A program made the translations under genes and the position numbers. This document shows positions 22,359 to 34,411 of a DNA stretch of 64,000 bases, one piece after another (position 1 is the first letter of the stretch; every line of letters starts with the position of its first letter). This DNA comes from Mucor racemosus (lineage: Eukaryota > Mucoromycota > Mucoromycetes > Mucorales > Mucoraceae). The stretch is taken from NCBI GenBank assembly GCA_027405735.1, contig JAPEHQ010000017.1, forward strand, positions 565,501-629,500. Direction: 5' to 3'. The notes below the pieces were generated by a model that did no database searches, was not told the DNA's origin, and saw nothing but the letters and a program-made list of their open reading frames with translations.

Positions 22359-25325
22359 ACAAGTGATTCAAAATGTCAAAACCCAAAAATTTGCTATATT
22401 ATATTTAATTAAATTCTTGTTTTTTTTTCAGCTGGAACCAAAAATAAAAACCACATCAGTAGCTTAAACTTTAAGAGTGTTCATATCGCCAAGATCCTCG
22501 ATGTAATTAGAAGCTTAGTACATGTGTGTTACCAAATATAACAGATCGATACATTTGCCACTTTTTAAGTGGTTTGATTTACATTTGGTCTCTATCAATA
22601 AAAAGCAATAACTGTATCATATTTGTTGTTATATAAAGTTACATGTGGAGAAACTTGCGCTGAATTCAGCTATAAAGCTTTTAAAGGATTTCAAATCATA
22701 TACAATGGGTTGCATTTGAATTTTCTAAATTTAGCTTTCAATTATATTGGTTATTGTATTCTTTTTTCTATAAGCAACCCTATACTAAGCACTTTTTTCG
22801 GATGTTCTTGGGAATTGTAAAATAGATACGAATTGATCGCATTATGCTGCTTGTTCCTGAAAATATTTTATATAATGAAAAATTCAAAAGCAGGTAAAAT
22901 TCACTGGTATTTCCTTAAAAACTAGATCTCACTTTTCATCCCTGCTCTACTTTTTTTTTTACTAAACGATACTAAGAAAAAAAAATATGTCGCTATAACT
23001 GAGATGTTCAACTTTAATCCAAAAACAAGTATCCAAAAATATCCTATCTTTTGCAGTTGGTATAGCTTTTTTAGTGCTAATGTTTCATATTAGTACAGGT
23101 ATTTCACTGTCAAAAATTAAAACTTTGAGCCTCCATATCTCTGCAAAATATTAAGCTGTACTAACAATTTTTAATAATGAAACTTACTTGTTTTAAAGCG
23201 TTCTATAACATACTTAAGTGCGAAAAAAATTCATGAACTTTTTTTTATCTTTTTGTAGTAGATTTTAAAATATTCCTTATATTGAGCAGTACGTTGTTTA
23301 TCTTCATATCAGAGAGTCTCATTAAGCAAGTATAGCCTTGTATTTTTTATTTCCTGATTATCTATTGAAATGGGGGCACGCTCCGATTTTGAATATAACC
23401 ATATAAAATTGTATAATCAGATATGCACACGTAACTGAGCTTGAATCCAAAAAGTGTTCAAATGGAAAAAAAATCCAAAAAAATCCAAAAAAATTCTTGT
23501 ATGTTTAATTGCTCACAAAAATGCATAGTAAGTTGAGCTAGCGCACTAAATATCTTGGGTTCAGTTTTTAATTCTGAATCGATCTGTGTAGGCTTTGGAA
23601 ATGTTTTTCTCATAAAATCTCTAGTAAATTTAATGTCAAATTTTAACGGTTTTTGATCAAAAAGTACCCTTCATTCAAATGCAACCCTAAAATATTTTAT
23701 TTTCACATTATGCGCAACAAAATTATCTACAGAATGAGTATTTATTCGTAGCTGTAGCCCTATTTTTCGTGGGGATTTTAATTTTTTTTCATCATTTTTT
23801 TTGGTCGGCGAAAATTCACCCTTGTATATCCTCGTCCAAAATTAATCCTTTTTTGTATCACCAAAAAGCAATCATTCAACCTCAATTTTCTCGACGAAAA
23901 ATCAATATTTTTTGACAAGGTAAAATTCGTTAGATAGATGCTAATGAGTACTATCCTATGGCTCTAGTTTTGCATACCTGTCATCCCTTCATAGATCTCT
24001 ATAACAGAAAAAGTCTTCTCACAAAATTTATAAAAAATAAAAAAAAGTCTTTACAGCCATCCAAAACCTATATTTCCTGGTAGAGAATGAAAAATAAACT
24101 AGACTTCACTTAATAACCATCATTGCAATACCTTAGTATTCTCTCGACTTATTTTCTAATCATATTAACAACACAGTAATAAGATCTTAAAATAAGATCT
24201 TCGTGGTTTAGTTCCTAGTTTGGAAGTAGCAGTGGTACAATTTGACATTTTAATGTATATGTGATTTAATATTTCTAGATCTTTAGATGATGATATCTAA
24301 GATCAAACCTTATTACTAAAAAAACTTGATAATATATGTAGCTTATTACAGAATAGATAGAATCCATGTAAACATGATCCTCATGTTGGTCTTTTCAAAG
24401 GAAAGAAGACATATTCAAAGATGAGTGTGATAAAATATAGGTTTTATGAAATGTGTCGATTATGATGCATTTGAAAATGCAAGAAAAGAGTAAAAATTTG
24501 ACGTCAAGGAAAGCACAGAGTCTTTATAGCTTTATAATAATACCAACTCTTTATTAAAATGATTTAAATGTGAAACAGTATTGCCAAGCGTAAATCAAAC
24601 AGATTTTGGATCTTTATAGATACAGGTACAGCAGGGATACACACTTACTTATGTCGAGTGGACAAGATCTTGAAGTTCAACATTCGTTTTTAGATGACTG
24701 TTACCTTTTCCATCACCAGAACCGCAACATATCATGTAATTCTAATAAGAAATGGCATAGTATACCTCAAATCTCAAAAAATTCGTAAACAAAAATAAGT
24801 AGAAAAAACAAGTAATAAAAAAAAAAGACCAAAAGATTAGAACAAAAAGGCAGATTTTTTGATCTTCCTTAAATAACCAAGGAAACCAGGTCCTACCTCT
24901 GAAAAGACTGGTAAAATTTACTTTATGCGCACACACTCATCATGCCTCTTTAAAATAGCATCTTCAAGCCAAAATGTTTGCTTTTTAAAAATATATTTAC
25001 ATGCTTTCTCGTAGTATTTTTTTCAATTAGACATTTTACTTGCAGAAAGCAAAAGATCAACGTCATTTATGACCTGAATATTATCGAGACATTTGATTTT
25101 AATTCAAACAAATAAATTTTTATTTATTTCATAAAAGAAAGTAGTATAATAAAAAAACCATTTATATACAATAAACAAATGTGTAAAAAGGAACAAAGTG
25201 TAAAGTTTAAAAAAAGGCCAACGGGTTGTATAAGAGAATATAAAAAGAATGGAAAAAGTATATATAAATGTGTTTTTTTTTTTGCAAGAATAAAATAAAT
25301 GATCTATAAAAAAAAAAGACTTTCT
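22359..25325 (-). repeat. Long intergenic region with dispersed repeat, family A copy 3 (core about 22830-24080)
   Basis: Between the convergent HSF and EF-3 genes. From about 22830 the sequence matches the left palindrome arm 43980-44640 in the same orientation: ATTATGCTGCTTGTTCCTGAAAAT, CATCCCTGCTCTAC, CTGAGATGTTCAACTTTAAT, CCATATCTCTGCAAAATATTAAGC and TTACTTGTTTTAAA, then weaker matches (CCTTGTATATCCTCGTCC, CGACGAAAAATCAATATT) to about 23920. It is clearly diverged. The flanks (22359-22830 and 24080-25325) are AT-rich and show no gene; two AAGATCTT copies lie near 24180 and a TTGACGTCAA palindrome near 24498. Confidence 0.6.
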
Positions 25326-28300
25326 TTACAATTCTTCATCAGTTGTCCAAACTTCCTCACCACGCTTACGACGTTCCATACGATCCTTCTTCTTCTTACG
25401 GAGCTCCTTAGAAGTTAACTTCTTCTTCTTTTGAGTAGCCTTGATAGTATTGCCTTGACCATCAACTACGTCTTCAGCATCTTCTTCCTTGACAACAGTT
25501 GAACCATTACCAGAAACCCAATTGTGACCAGATGGAGTTAAATGACCATCATCAACCTTCCAGACTTCATTACAAAGAGCTTCAGAGAATTCACGGTTGT
25601 GAGTAACAATAACAACACCGCCACCGTATTCACGAATAGCAGTTGCAAGAGCACCAAGTGATTCACGATCCAAATAATTGGTAGGTTCATCAAGAACCAA
25701 CATATGAGGTTTATTCCACATGGCAGCACCAATAACAAGTTTGACCTTTTGACCACCAGAGAGACCACGAATGTGAGAATGAGAAGCAAATTCAGGTTCA
25801 AGTCCAACTTCATCCAAATGCTTTTCAATTTCCTTTGCAGTTAAAGGACGATTAAGACCCATCTTGGCAGCCTCAGCAGAATCAACTTCAGCAATTTTCT
25901 TACCGAAACCCATATCTTCAAGCTTTTGACGAGAGATCCAGGTGTTGTCAACAGAAGAACGACCAACCCAAGAGACTTCATATTCATAAGATTGCTTGAG
26001 CTTTCTACGACCAACAAGTTCTTCAACAGTACGCTTTTCACCATCAATGACAAAGACTTGTTGCATAACCTTCTTGTTGGCTTCACCATGCATACGATCA
26101 TTCTTATCAAGTTCTTCACGATCTTCACCAGTAGCATAACGCCATTGAATATATTCATTAGGGGTAGAATCCAAATGCTTTTCAATATGGTGGAAAGCAT
26201 GTTGAGCAACATAAGCAATACGTAAATTAGGATGCTTCCAAACAGTACCAATTTCAGATTCAAGTTCACCAGTCAACAACTTGATCAAAGTAGATTTACC
26301 GGCACCATTAGGACCAATGACAGCAACACGAGAAGCAAGAGAACATTGCATAGAGATATTAACCAATTGCTTTTTGGAAGAACCAGGATATTGGAAATCA
26401 ACATTCTTCATCTTCAAAATAGCACGTTCCTTGGTCTTGATACCTTCAAGATACCCAGGTTCAGGGAATCTGAAAACGGTTTGAGCAGCACCCAAAGAAT
26501 AGTAAGCAGCAGCACGAGGAACCTTCTTTACGAATTCTGAAAGATTACCCTTATAACGCTTCAACTTGTAGTTACCCTCATAATGGATAATATCAGTACA
26601 GACGTGATCAAGGAAACCAGAATCGTGAGAAACAATAATAGAAGTAACAGTCTTGAGGCCTAAAAGATAGTTTTCCAACCAAGCAACGTTAACAACATCT
26701 AAATGATTAGTAGGTTCGTCAAGCAAAAGAATATCAGCATTCATCAACATGGCACGAGCAAGAGCAAGCTTCATCTTCCAGCCACCAGAAAGAGAGCCAA
26801 TAGCTTGATGGTTAACCATTTCATCAGTGAAACCGTAGTTTCTGAGAATACGAGCAATTTCAGCTTTATCATGACATTCAACACCTTCAGAAGCATCGAT
26901 GAAATCAACAAGACCAGTATCAGCCTCAGAGCCATCAATATCATGTTCAACATAAACAGTCTTCAAAACAGAACGAGGAGGGAAGCCTTCGACTTGCTCA
27001 TTAGCAATAGCACGCATCAAAGTGGACTTACCACAGCCGTTAGCACCACAAAGACCATAACGACGGCCACGCATCAAACGCAAATGAGTACGATTCAACA
27101 AAATCTTGGCACCATAAGCAAGAGAGAACTCACAATTACAGAGCTCCTCACCTTCCTCAAGTTCTTCCTCTTCAGCATTCTTGGGAGCAATAGCTTCTTC
27201 ACAAGAAGAAAGAGCAGCTAAAGCAAGCTTTTCAGCAGAAGCTTCGATTTCCTCACTTCCATCTTCTTGTTCACGACCAGTAACCAAAAGCCAAGTAGAA
27301 GCATGAGGAGAGATAGAAGCAACCCAAGCATTACGATCAAAATCGTGAGCCAAAACAAGAGCCAAAGCAAGTTTAGCCATGTACTTGCGAACAGGAGCAA
27401 AGAAACCTTCAAGCTTAGTAGGCATGAGTTTATCCAAAGTACTATAGACCTTTTCACGCTTCTCTTCACTACTCAAGACAGTAGCGGCATCAGCACCACC
27501 ACCAATACGCTTCAAAGTATCAACAGCCTTCTTGACAACACCACGACATTCTGGGTCAGCAACAGTATCATGAACATGTTCAAGACCAGGCAATAAAAGA
27601 GGCAAGAAAGGAGCAGCAACCTCAGGGTCATCAACAAGTTTACACATGTTATCAATAATCAAAGCAGACTTACGTTTGATGGGAGTTTGACGTTCACGAA
27701 GACCACGTCCCAAAAGAGGAACCATCAGAGCAAGGGTACCAGCATCAACTTCTTGAACAAAAGTAGTAGCACCCAATTGATGAATAGTTTCGGGTACACT
27801 TTCAGGCTTGTTAATGCACTCAATGACAGCAGGAATGAAACGTTCAATATCCTTGTTATCCAAGAGAGCAGTGATGGTAGTCATACACTTTGTAGCAGCG
27901 GCCTTGACGTCGGGCTTAGTATCCCACATACAATCAGAAACAACAGGAATGATATCAGGCAAACAAGCCAAAATTTGCATGGGATTGATAGCAGCCAAGG
28001 TTTCAATGATTTCAAGAGAAAGCATCTTTGTTTGCCATTTCTTTGAGTTCTCAAGACCTTCAATACAATAAGACACGATATTACGAGTTGCAATAGGATT
28101 GAAAGCCTTGATTAAATTACGAGCAACGCTAGCGGAAAGTTCAGCAATAGCCTTATCCTTGCCACCTTGGAGATCCAAAAGAGGAGTCAATAAAGTAATT
28201 AAATGAGGCTCAAGTTGACCACGTAAAAGAGCATTTGAAGTAATTAAAGCTTGAGTCAATTCAAGAGCACCAAGAGCTTGAGGAGAACGAACCTTCTTGG

Positions 28301-28580
28301 CAAAGAGTTCAGTAGAAATAGCAGGAAAGATATGACATGCTTTGAGAGCGCGAACACCATAATGATTAGCGAAGGCAGCACAATGTTCAGCCAATTCTTT
28401 TCTTTCAGCCTCATCAGTGGTAGCCAACAATTTGTTTAAAGCTTGCTTAGCCTCTTCAGATTCTTTCTCACCGATACGAACACGCTTGGGCTTTTGAAGA
28501 GCGGTCAATGAACGACGCTTACTACGATCAGCTGCCTTTGCGGCGCCGGCTGCAGTACTGGTATCAGGCATATAATCCAT
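25326..28580 (-). CDS. TEF3: Translation elongation factor 3 (ABC-F ATPase)
   Basis: A single-exon gene of 1084 residues. EF-3 is a fungus-typical ribosome-bound ATPase that helps release E-site tRNA and load aminoacyl-tRNA from eEF1A. Visible in order: a basic N-terminal extension (~40 residues, longer than in yeast Yef3); HEAT repeats; ABC1 with Walker A GANGCGKST (Lys518), signature LSGGWKMKLALARAM and Walker B ILLLDEPTNHLD; and ABC2 with Walker A GPNGAGKST (Lys762). The EF-3-specific chromodomain-like insertion within ABC2 (RRKLKQSYEYEVSWVGRSS), signature LSGGQKVKLV, LVLDEPTNYLD, and a Lys-rich C-terminus (KKKKLTSKELRKKKKDRMERRKRG) follow. Codon bias is strong. The length fits the family (about 1040-1060) plus the N-terminal extension. 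Confidence 0.97.
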   Translation of the reverse strand: MDYMPDTSTAAGAAKAADRSKRRSLTALQKPKRVRIGEKESEEAKQALNKLLATTDEAERKELAEHCAAFANHYGVRALKACHIFPAISTELFAKKVRSPQALGALELTQALITSNALLRGQLEPHLITLLTPLLDLQGGKDKAIAELSASVARNLIKAFNPIATRNIVSYCIEGLENSKKWQTKMLSLEIIETLAAINPMQILACLPDIIPVVSDCMWDTKPDVKAAATKCMTTITALLDNKDIERFIPAVIECINKPESVPETIHQLGATTFVQEVDAGTLALMVPLLGRGLRERQTPIKRKSALIIDNMCKLVDDPEVAAPFLPLLLPGLEHVHDTVADPECRGVVKKAVDTLKRIGGGADAATVLSSEEKREKVYSTLDKLMPTKLEGFFAPVRKYMAKLALALVLAHDFDRNAWVASISPHASTWLLVTGREQEDGSEEIEASAEKLALAALSSCEEAIAPKNAEEEELEEGEELCNCEFSLAYGAKILLNRTHLRLMRGRRYGLCGANGCGKSTLMRAIANEQVEGFPPRSVLKTVYVEHDIDGSEADTGLVDFIDASEGVECHDKAEIARILRNYGFTDEMVNHQAIGSLSGGWKMKLALARAMLMNADILLLDEPTNHLDVVNVAWLENYLLGLKTVTSIIVSHDSGFLDHVCTDIIHYEGNYKLKRYKGNLSEFVKKVPRAAAYYSLGAAQTVFRFPEPGYLEGIKTKERAILKMKNVDFQYPGSSKKQLVNISMQCSLASRVAVIGPNGAGKSTLIKLLTGELESEIGTVWKHPNLRIAYVAQHAFHHIEKHLDSTPNEYIQWRYATGEDREELDKNDRMHGEANKKVMQQVFVIDGEKRTVEELVGRRKLKQSYEYEVSWVGRSSVDNTWISRQKLEDMGFGKKIAEVDSAEAAKMGLNRPLTAKEIEKHLDEVGLEPEFASHSHIRGLSGGQKVKLVIGAAMWNKPHMLVLDEPTNYLDRESLGALATAIREYGGGVVIVTHNREFSEALCNEVWKVDDGHLTPSGHNWVSGNGSTVVKEEDAEDVVDGQGNTIKATQKKKKLTSKELRKKKKDRMERRKRGEEVWTTDEEL

Positions 28581-28889
28581 GGTTAAATAATATTTATCAG
28601 TTTATTTCTTACTCAGAAAAGGGAGAGAAAAAAGAAAGAAAGAAGAAGAAAAAAAAAAAAGAAAGAAAAAAAAAGAGGAGACAATTATTGATTAAAGTTA
28701 TTTTTTTCTCTAATAGAAAAAAGGAAATGTTTGTGTGTGAGTGTGTGTGTGTGTGTGGGCCACTGGAAACTCCCATCATCATATACATTTGATTCCTTTT
28801 TACAATCTGCCCATAATATTTCTCATTTAAACCCCATTTGGATGGTTTCATGCAAATTTTTTTTATGGTTTCACACTCGGTTTTATTTT
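28581..28889. repeat. EF-3 upstream region with simple repeats
   Basis: 309 bp between the EF-3 start and the stop of the upstream STE50-like gene on the same strand. It holds a long A/G-rich tract (28619-28680, (GA)AAGAA-type) followed by a (GT)n run at about 28731-28757. On the transcribed strand the first is a CT-rich stretch just upstream of the EF-3 ATG, the arrangement common in promoters or 5' UTRs of highly expressed fungal genes. Confidence 0.6.
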
Positions 28890-30591
28890 TTATGGGTTTT
28901 GAGATGTATCATTATTGATTGAAAAGATGGCATTTACAATTGCATTATCTAGACCAAGCTCATTATTATAATGTTGTGGCTGTAATTGTTGTTGTTGTTG
29001 CTGTTGTTGTTGAGGAGGAGGAGGAGGAGATCTCTTTGTAGTCATAAGAGAAGAGGAAGAAGAAGAAGTTGTAGGAGTTGAAATGGAAGAAGACATGACG
29101 GGAATAACAACTTCAAATCCAACTCTACCAGAAGTAATTGGAGGCGTTGTTGCCATTGCTGTTACTGTGGTAGCAGCAGTAGTAGTAGTAGAGGAAGAAG
29201 AAGCGGCGGTGGTATTATTATTGGTATTAAGTGGCGATATTGTCGATTTATTATTATTGTACGATTTGTCATGAGGTTTAGGTGGTGCAGGCCTGGGATG
29301 ACTGTAATTTGGTGGGATGAATGGTTTATTATCTTTAACATGCTTTAGTACAAAAACTGGGTTTTGTTTAGCTTCTTTTAGTTTTTGTGAAATTCTTAAT
29401 GGTCTTTCATCGTAACCCAAAGCGCGTTCTAATAGCTTACTTAATTAGTATAAATGATTTATTTATATTTACTCTACTAAATACCTTGCATATTATCGGG
29501 TGGTCCATATTGTATCCAAAGAGCGTATTGTTTCCAATCGCTTACAACATTGTATTTTCTAAGTGCAGATGTAATTACTTTGGATGTGGGATCGTCAAGT
29601 AATAATCTGACATTTTTTGATGATTCTGGTTCATGTTCAATTTTGGATATTTTATCTCCATACACCTTGATTGCTCCACCGTCATTTATCATAACATTTG
29701 GTGTTAATTTCTCATCTGTTGACATGTTGTTGTGATGGTAATCGTTATTGTTAATTTTTGTAGGTGAATTGACATGTTTAGTATTTGTATTATGATGCGG
29801 ATAAGATACTTTTGTTGATGTAGAGGATTTTATACTATTATTATCGTTTTGTAAAGACTAAGAAAAAAAAAAAAGATAAAATCAGATCGAACAAAACTCC
29901 CAATATCTAAAGTAATTTCTTACCTTTTTATCTTTTAGCTTTAATATTTGTCCAATTTCTTCTTTTAATATATTCATGTCATGACTAACTCTTTGTAGAT
30001 CGTCTGTCAATCTCTTTATACGAGCATCTATCAACATGTGAATATTATTTACAAAAAAAAAACATTTCTAATTGCATTTTACCTCGTTCCTGAAATGCTG
30101 CTTCAATCTTTCTATAATCTGCCATTCCGTTTTGTCCTAACCAGTCCTATATAAACAAAAACTTTAAACAATGATCGTCGTGTATATAAATTACAAAACG
30201 AGATATTTACGGTTTCATATAATACACCTAAACAGAAAAATTAATACGGTTTATCAATTTCAAAAAGTGAAACTTACTTGGTGGTATATAATCCCATTCA
30301 TTTACTGGTACTCGATAATGTATTTTTAATTGATAAATGTTCTTTAGCAAATCCATTCTATGTCCAACTGTAAGTATAGATAAATCTCTTAATGATTCAT
30401 GGTCGAGATTAACGAGAACATCGCCAGTAATGCCTTGTTCTAGAAATGTGCATTCAATATAAATACCGAAAATTTTCGAATCTTTTTTTTTTTTTTTTTT
30501 TACCTCTAAACTGTTTCTCGAAAGAAGAATATCCAATACTAGACATCCATTTTGTCACTTTATTTTCATCCCACATTAAAACATGCTCCAT
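28890..30591 (-). CDS. STE50: Ste50-like SAM and Ras-association adaptor
   Basis: Seven exons on the minus strand (30591-30504, 30439-30278, 30227-30211, 30146-30083, 30027-29924, 29857-29485, 29428-28890) close into 448 residues. Residues 1-70 form a SAM domain (MWDENKVTKWMSSIGYSS..., ITGDVLVNLDHESLRDLSI...GHRMDLLKNI). A short coiled coil lies at about 110-145 (RIKRLTDDLQRVSHDMNIL), and an RA domain at about 205-300 (GAIKVYGDK..., VRLLLDDPTSKVITSALRKYNV, DERPLRISQKLKEAKQNPVFVLKH). The C-terminus is low-complexity Pro/Ser/Thr/Gln. This order is that of yeast Ste50, which tethers the Ste11 MAPKKK to Cdc42/Opy2 in mating, filamentation and osmotic signalling. Exon 3 is only 17 nt. Confidence 0.88.
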
Positions 30592-31676
30592 ATTTGTCGT
30601 TTATTTCTATTATCTATCGAGAGCTTGTATGAATTTTTTTAAAAAAAGGGAACAAAGGGAAGAAAATGAAGAAAAACAAAAGAGAGAGCCAAAGCCAGCG
30701 GGTAGTTAGGCAGGCAGGATGTTGGTGACTGTTCAAAAGTGTGTAACTTTGTAACTTTTAGACATGCTATAAGCTGTAAATTGAAGGGAGAGGATAGACG
30801 CTTATATTTGACTCAATATGAATATTCATATTGATTTGGTTCTAATTTTCAAGTTTAGAAGATAAAAAAAAACCAGATTAAACCACAGTGGTATGTAGAG
30901 CTCGTGATGAAACTATAAATCCAGATGTTTAGAATGTGGTAAAATTAGGAAATGGGTCATTATATTCTATAAATTTCAAAAGCGATAATGATTTTTTGTT
31001 GCTACTTTGCCTCTCCGCTGACGCTTGCTCTCGTTCGCACTTGATATTTATAGATAAATCAATTCGCAAGACCTAAAGAAAACAATTGTCAAGGAGCTTT
31101 GTGTCATACAAAGCTTTCTTGACTACAACAAATTGAAGATATGACAATTTTCTGCAGTTAAAATTTTACGCACATTTACGTAGTCTTTGATTCTCTCTAA
31201 ATATTGATTTTAATTATTAAAATAAAAACCATCAACGCAAACTACATCTTTCAATTCACAGATATAGTTATTAGATACATGGTTTAAAATCTAGTTCAAG
31301 TACTAAAACAATCCTTTGAAAAGTGCATTACGATATTTAGCGGGTTGTCGGAGTTTAAATGCATTTTCATGTCTTACATTTCCATGTCACTAGAACTGGA
31401 CATTACCAACAAACTGTGCTGGATATTTGGTATCATTGTTAAAGTAGAATACTAAAATTCTCGAGATATGCGTACTTTGACATATAATCTCCGAGAATGC
31501 ACAATAAATTTGCTCAATTCAAACAATAACATGATTGCCCTGAATGTTGAAAATAGGGTGCCAATAAGAAAAATCAGTTTGAAAATACCATCCAATGCTT
31601 TCAATTTGTTGATAAAAAAAAGGGAGGAGGATTTTTATTGACTCTGGATAGTAAAAAAAAAAAAGAGAGAGTAAAT
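30592..31676. other. Intergenic region with hairpin
   Basis: About 1.1 kb between two minus-strand genes: promoter and 5' UTR of the STE50-like gene on the left, 3' UTR of the verprolin-like gene on the right. It has no credible exon. A strong inverted repeat at 31088-31123 (arms GTCAAGGAGCTTTGT and ACAAAGCTTTCTTGAC around a short loop) is the only structured element seen. Confidence 0.5.
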
Positions 31677-32108
31677 TTATTGATATACCTGGAGATGAGA
31701 TAAATCAATAGGAATAGCTAAAAATAAAATAAAATGTGGTGAATATGTGAATTTGGCGAGGATAATTATCTACTTACAGCAACCTGTTTCTGCACCAGTG
31801 GGATATCTTTTTAACTTTTTCTCAAAAGGTGGTGGAGGAGGAAATTCCTTTTGAGAGTGGAAAGTCCAACGACCAGCTTCTGTTTGTGGTGGTTCTGGAA
31901 TTTCAATATCCACACTATGATAAGCAGATTGAACAGGAATTGTGGATAAACGGTTTAATGGTGATTGCATATTATTTTCTTGTAAATGATTTTGTCTTGG
32001 GTTATTATTTACGGGTGGTGGAGGTGCTGGCATGGCTCTTCTCTCTGTGTTTTGTCTCATAGGAGGTGGTGGAGGTACTTTACCTCGAGGTGAAGGAGGA
32101 TAGGACAT
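31677..32108 (-). CDS. Short verprolin/WIP-family protein
   Basis: Two exons (32108-31778 and 31717-31677, 60-nt intron) encode 123 residues, rich in proline (PPPPP at several places). The C-terminal block RWTFHSQKEFPPPPPFEKK, then KRYPTGAETG and the end SIPIDLSHL, matches the WASP-binding C-terminus of fungal verprolins. Verprolin bridges actin and the WASP homologue at endocytic patches. Full-length verprolins are several hundred residues with an N-terminal WH2 actin-binding motif; none is seen here, so this is either an unusually short member or an N-terminal exon was missed. A second weak intron (31688-31644) would change only the last residues (stop 31635). Confidence 0.7.
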
Positions 32109-32870
32109 GTTGTTGTTTTTTGAAGAAGGAAGAGAAAAAAAAATATAATGTGAGCCGCATTACAAAGAGGGTTTCTTTTAAATTAAGACTGTTTTATCTT
32201 CCAATGAAAACAACTTTTGAAAATATAGCATTTAATTGTCTTGTAAATCGAAAATTTACAAGCAGAGATTGAGACGATGAATTAATGTGGTTTTGCCATC
32301 AATTGGCTTTTTTAGTTTATAATTATCAACATGAAAGTAATACGGGGTATATCCATTAGAATTGAAGATATTAAACCATTATATCGGTTTCTAAAAATCA
32401 AGGGTTATGGGTGGGACATGGAGACCATTTTCACAGGCAAATTCAAGTCGGGATAACTTCATTTTGCCCCCAAACCTTTTTTTGGGAAGACTCAATTTCC
32501 TAGTTTGATTATAATTTCATGCCTTGAAATATGAATTGATCAAATAATAAAATATTTATAAATGAATTAATAATAATTTAAAGATAAAAATTAAGAATTT
32601 TATCATGTAATTCATAGATTAATTATAATTTGAATAGATTCAATAAATTGAATGTTGTTTGATTTTGATGGGGGCATCACGTGAGAAATGGGGTTGATAT
32701 CCACCTTGCTGTTGAGAAAAGAAAAAATAACCGATTGTCTACAGAAAACCTCTTTTTTTTTGATATTTGATTTTTCGTCTTCTTTTCCTATTTCTAGTGC
32801 AGAAAAAGTGCCTTGAGATCAGCAGCAATCTCCTATCTCTTTTCTTTTTTTTTTTTTTTTTTAAACAATA
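32109..32870. other. Divergent intergenic region with E-box (32677-32684)
   Basis: 762 bp between the divergent verprolin-like and hydrolase genes. TCACGTGA, a CACGTG E-box palindrome at 32677-32684, lies about 190 bp upstream of the hydrolase start. T-rich runs (32752-32760, 32845-32861) precede the start codon. No other feature was recognised. Confidence 0.5.
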
Positions 32871-34247
32871 ATGATTTATTTGTTATATTTATTATATTTT
32901 GCGATAGCTGTGACAGTAGCATTGTCATTATTATTATATACCTACCAGTGCGAATTACTGTATGCAGCAGGTTTCCCGACTGGGTCGAGGACAGTGGTAA
33001 GTTTTTTTTTTTTTTACTTTTTTATTTCAAGGATTAATGTATTCACACATATAATAAAATAAAATCCAGGTAGCTAGACCATCTCAATTTGGTTTGCCTG
33101 ATAAAGAAGTCATTTTAGTGACAAAGGACGGATACAAGATTCGATCCTATGTCATGATTCAACGTGGCGAAGAAGTTGCGATACAATCACCTACTATAGT
33201 TTGTTTTCATGTAAGCTTTCTCTTTTTTTTTATAGAATAATGAGAAAAAATTATTAATTTTCTTTAAATAGGCACATACTGGCAATATGGTAAATGAATG
33301 GGGTTTAACATTTGGAAAAAAAAGGGGGGGATTGTGTGTGTGTGTGTTTATAGGCTATCACAATCAACATTTCGAAAATATAACGAGTGACAATTATTAA
33401 TTAAAAAAAAAATAATATTCACAGGGTCATCGATTGCCAATAGCTCAAGTATTTTACAAGAAATTAGGTTATAATGTAGTCATGTTATCGTATAGAGGGT
33501 AAGTTTTTTCTTGATTTTTGATGGATATATTATTGACAATCAAATAGATATGGCCTTAGTGAAGGAAGACCTACTGAAAAAGGACTTAAAATTGACGCGC
33601 AGGTAAAAAGAAAATACTGAAAAAGAAAAAATCAATGGGGTTTATTTTTTGTAACACATAAATATTCAGACTATGCTTGAATATATCAAACAACATCCAA
33701 TTCTTAAACACACCAAATTAATAGCATATGGTCAATCATTGGGAGGTTCAGTGGCTATCAGTCTTGTGTCGAGAAATGAAGATAAATTTGATGCACTGAT
33801 AATTGAAAATACATTTTTGAGTGTGGTAAATGTTGTTTAATGGATTCAGAAAAACAAAACAAATATTGACTCCAATCTCCAATAGCCTTTATTAGTACCA
33901 CACATATTCCCAGCATTGAGACATTTAGTTTATTTGGTTCATCAGACATGGAGATCATACAAGACAATTAAATATGTTCATCATGTTCCTATATTGTTTT
34001 TATCAAGTTTGAAAGATGAATTGGTTCCTCCTGGACATATGGCGAAATTATACAATATTTCACAAACAAGTGGAGTTAAAGTATGGAGAGATTTTGAGAA
34101 TGGAACACATAATGATACGTGTATGCAGGTAAGAATGGCTCTTTTTGCTTTTGTTTTTCGTACAAACTAATGCTTTTTATCATTTAGAGTGGTTTCTTTG
34201 AATCAATTGCTGAATTTGTGCGAGATAATGTATGGGAATTGGATTGA
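32871..34247 (+). CDS. BEM46: BEM46/ABHD13-type alpha/beta hydrolase
   Basis: Eight exons (32871-32996, 33070-33210, 33272-33289, 33425-33498, 33548-33602, 33670-33825, 33886-34128, 34188-34247) give 290 residues. An N-terminal hydrophobic segment (residues 2-24, IYLLYLLYFAIAVTVALSLL) anchors the protein. The alpha/beta hydrolase fold follows, with oxyanion motif FHAHTGNMGHR, SYRGYGLSEG, nucleophile elbow GQSLGG (Ser161), Asp234 (KDELVPP) and His265 (NGTHND) as the likely catalytic triad. Family members are ER or plasma-membrane serine hydrolases; in fungi Bem46 affects polarity and hyphal growth, with no settled substrate. The third exon is only 18 nt. The intron after it contains a G-run and (GT)n. 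Confidence 0.92.
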
Positions 34248-34368
34248 TAAAAAAGATAAAGGAGGGTCATATACATGACAAAATCACAAACTGCTATTAT
34301 ACATACAAAAACACTACTATTTTCACAACATTATACATACACCATATTCAACTCATTTAACAACGTAT

Positions 34369-34411
<43 letters not shown>

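Noticed and set aside
24606..24936. Two short frames (60 and 64 codons) on opposite strands
   Set aside because: AT-rich chance frames without domains or splice context.
34370..34408. 39-nt A-run as the tail of a retrotransposed gene copy
   Set aside because: No coding remnant or target duplication is visible upstream; simple homopolymer expansion is sufficient.
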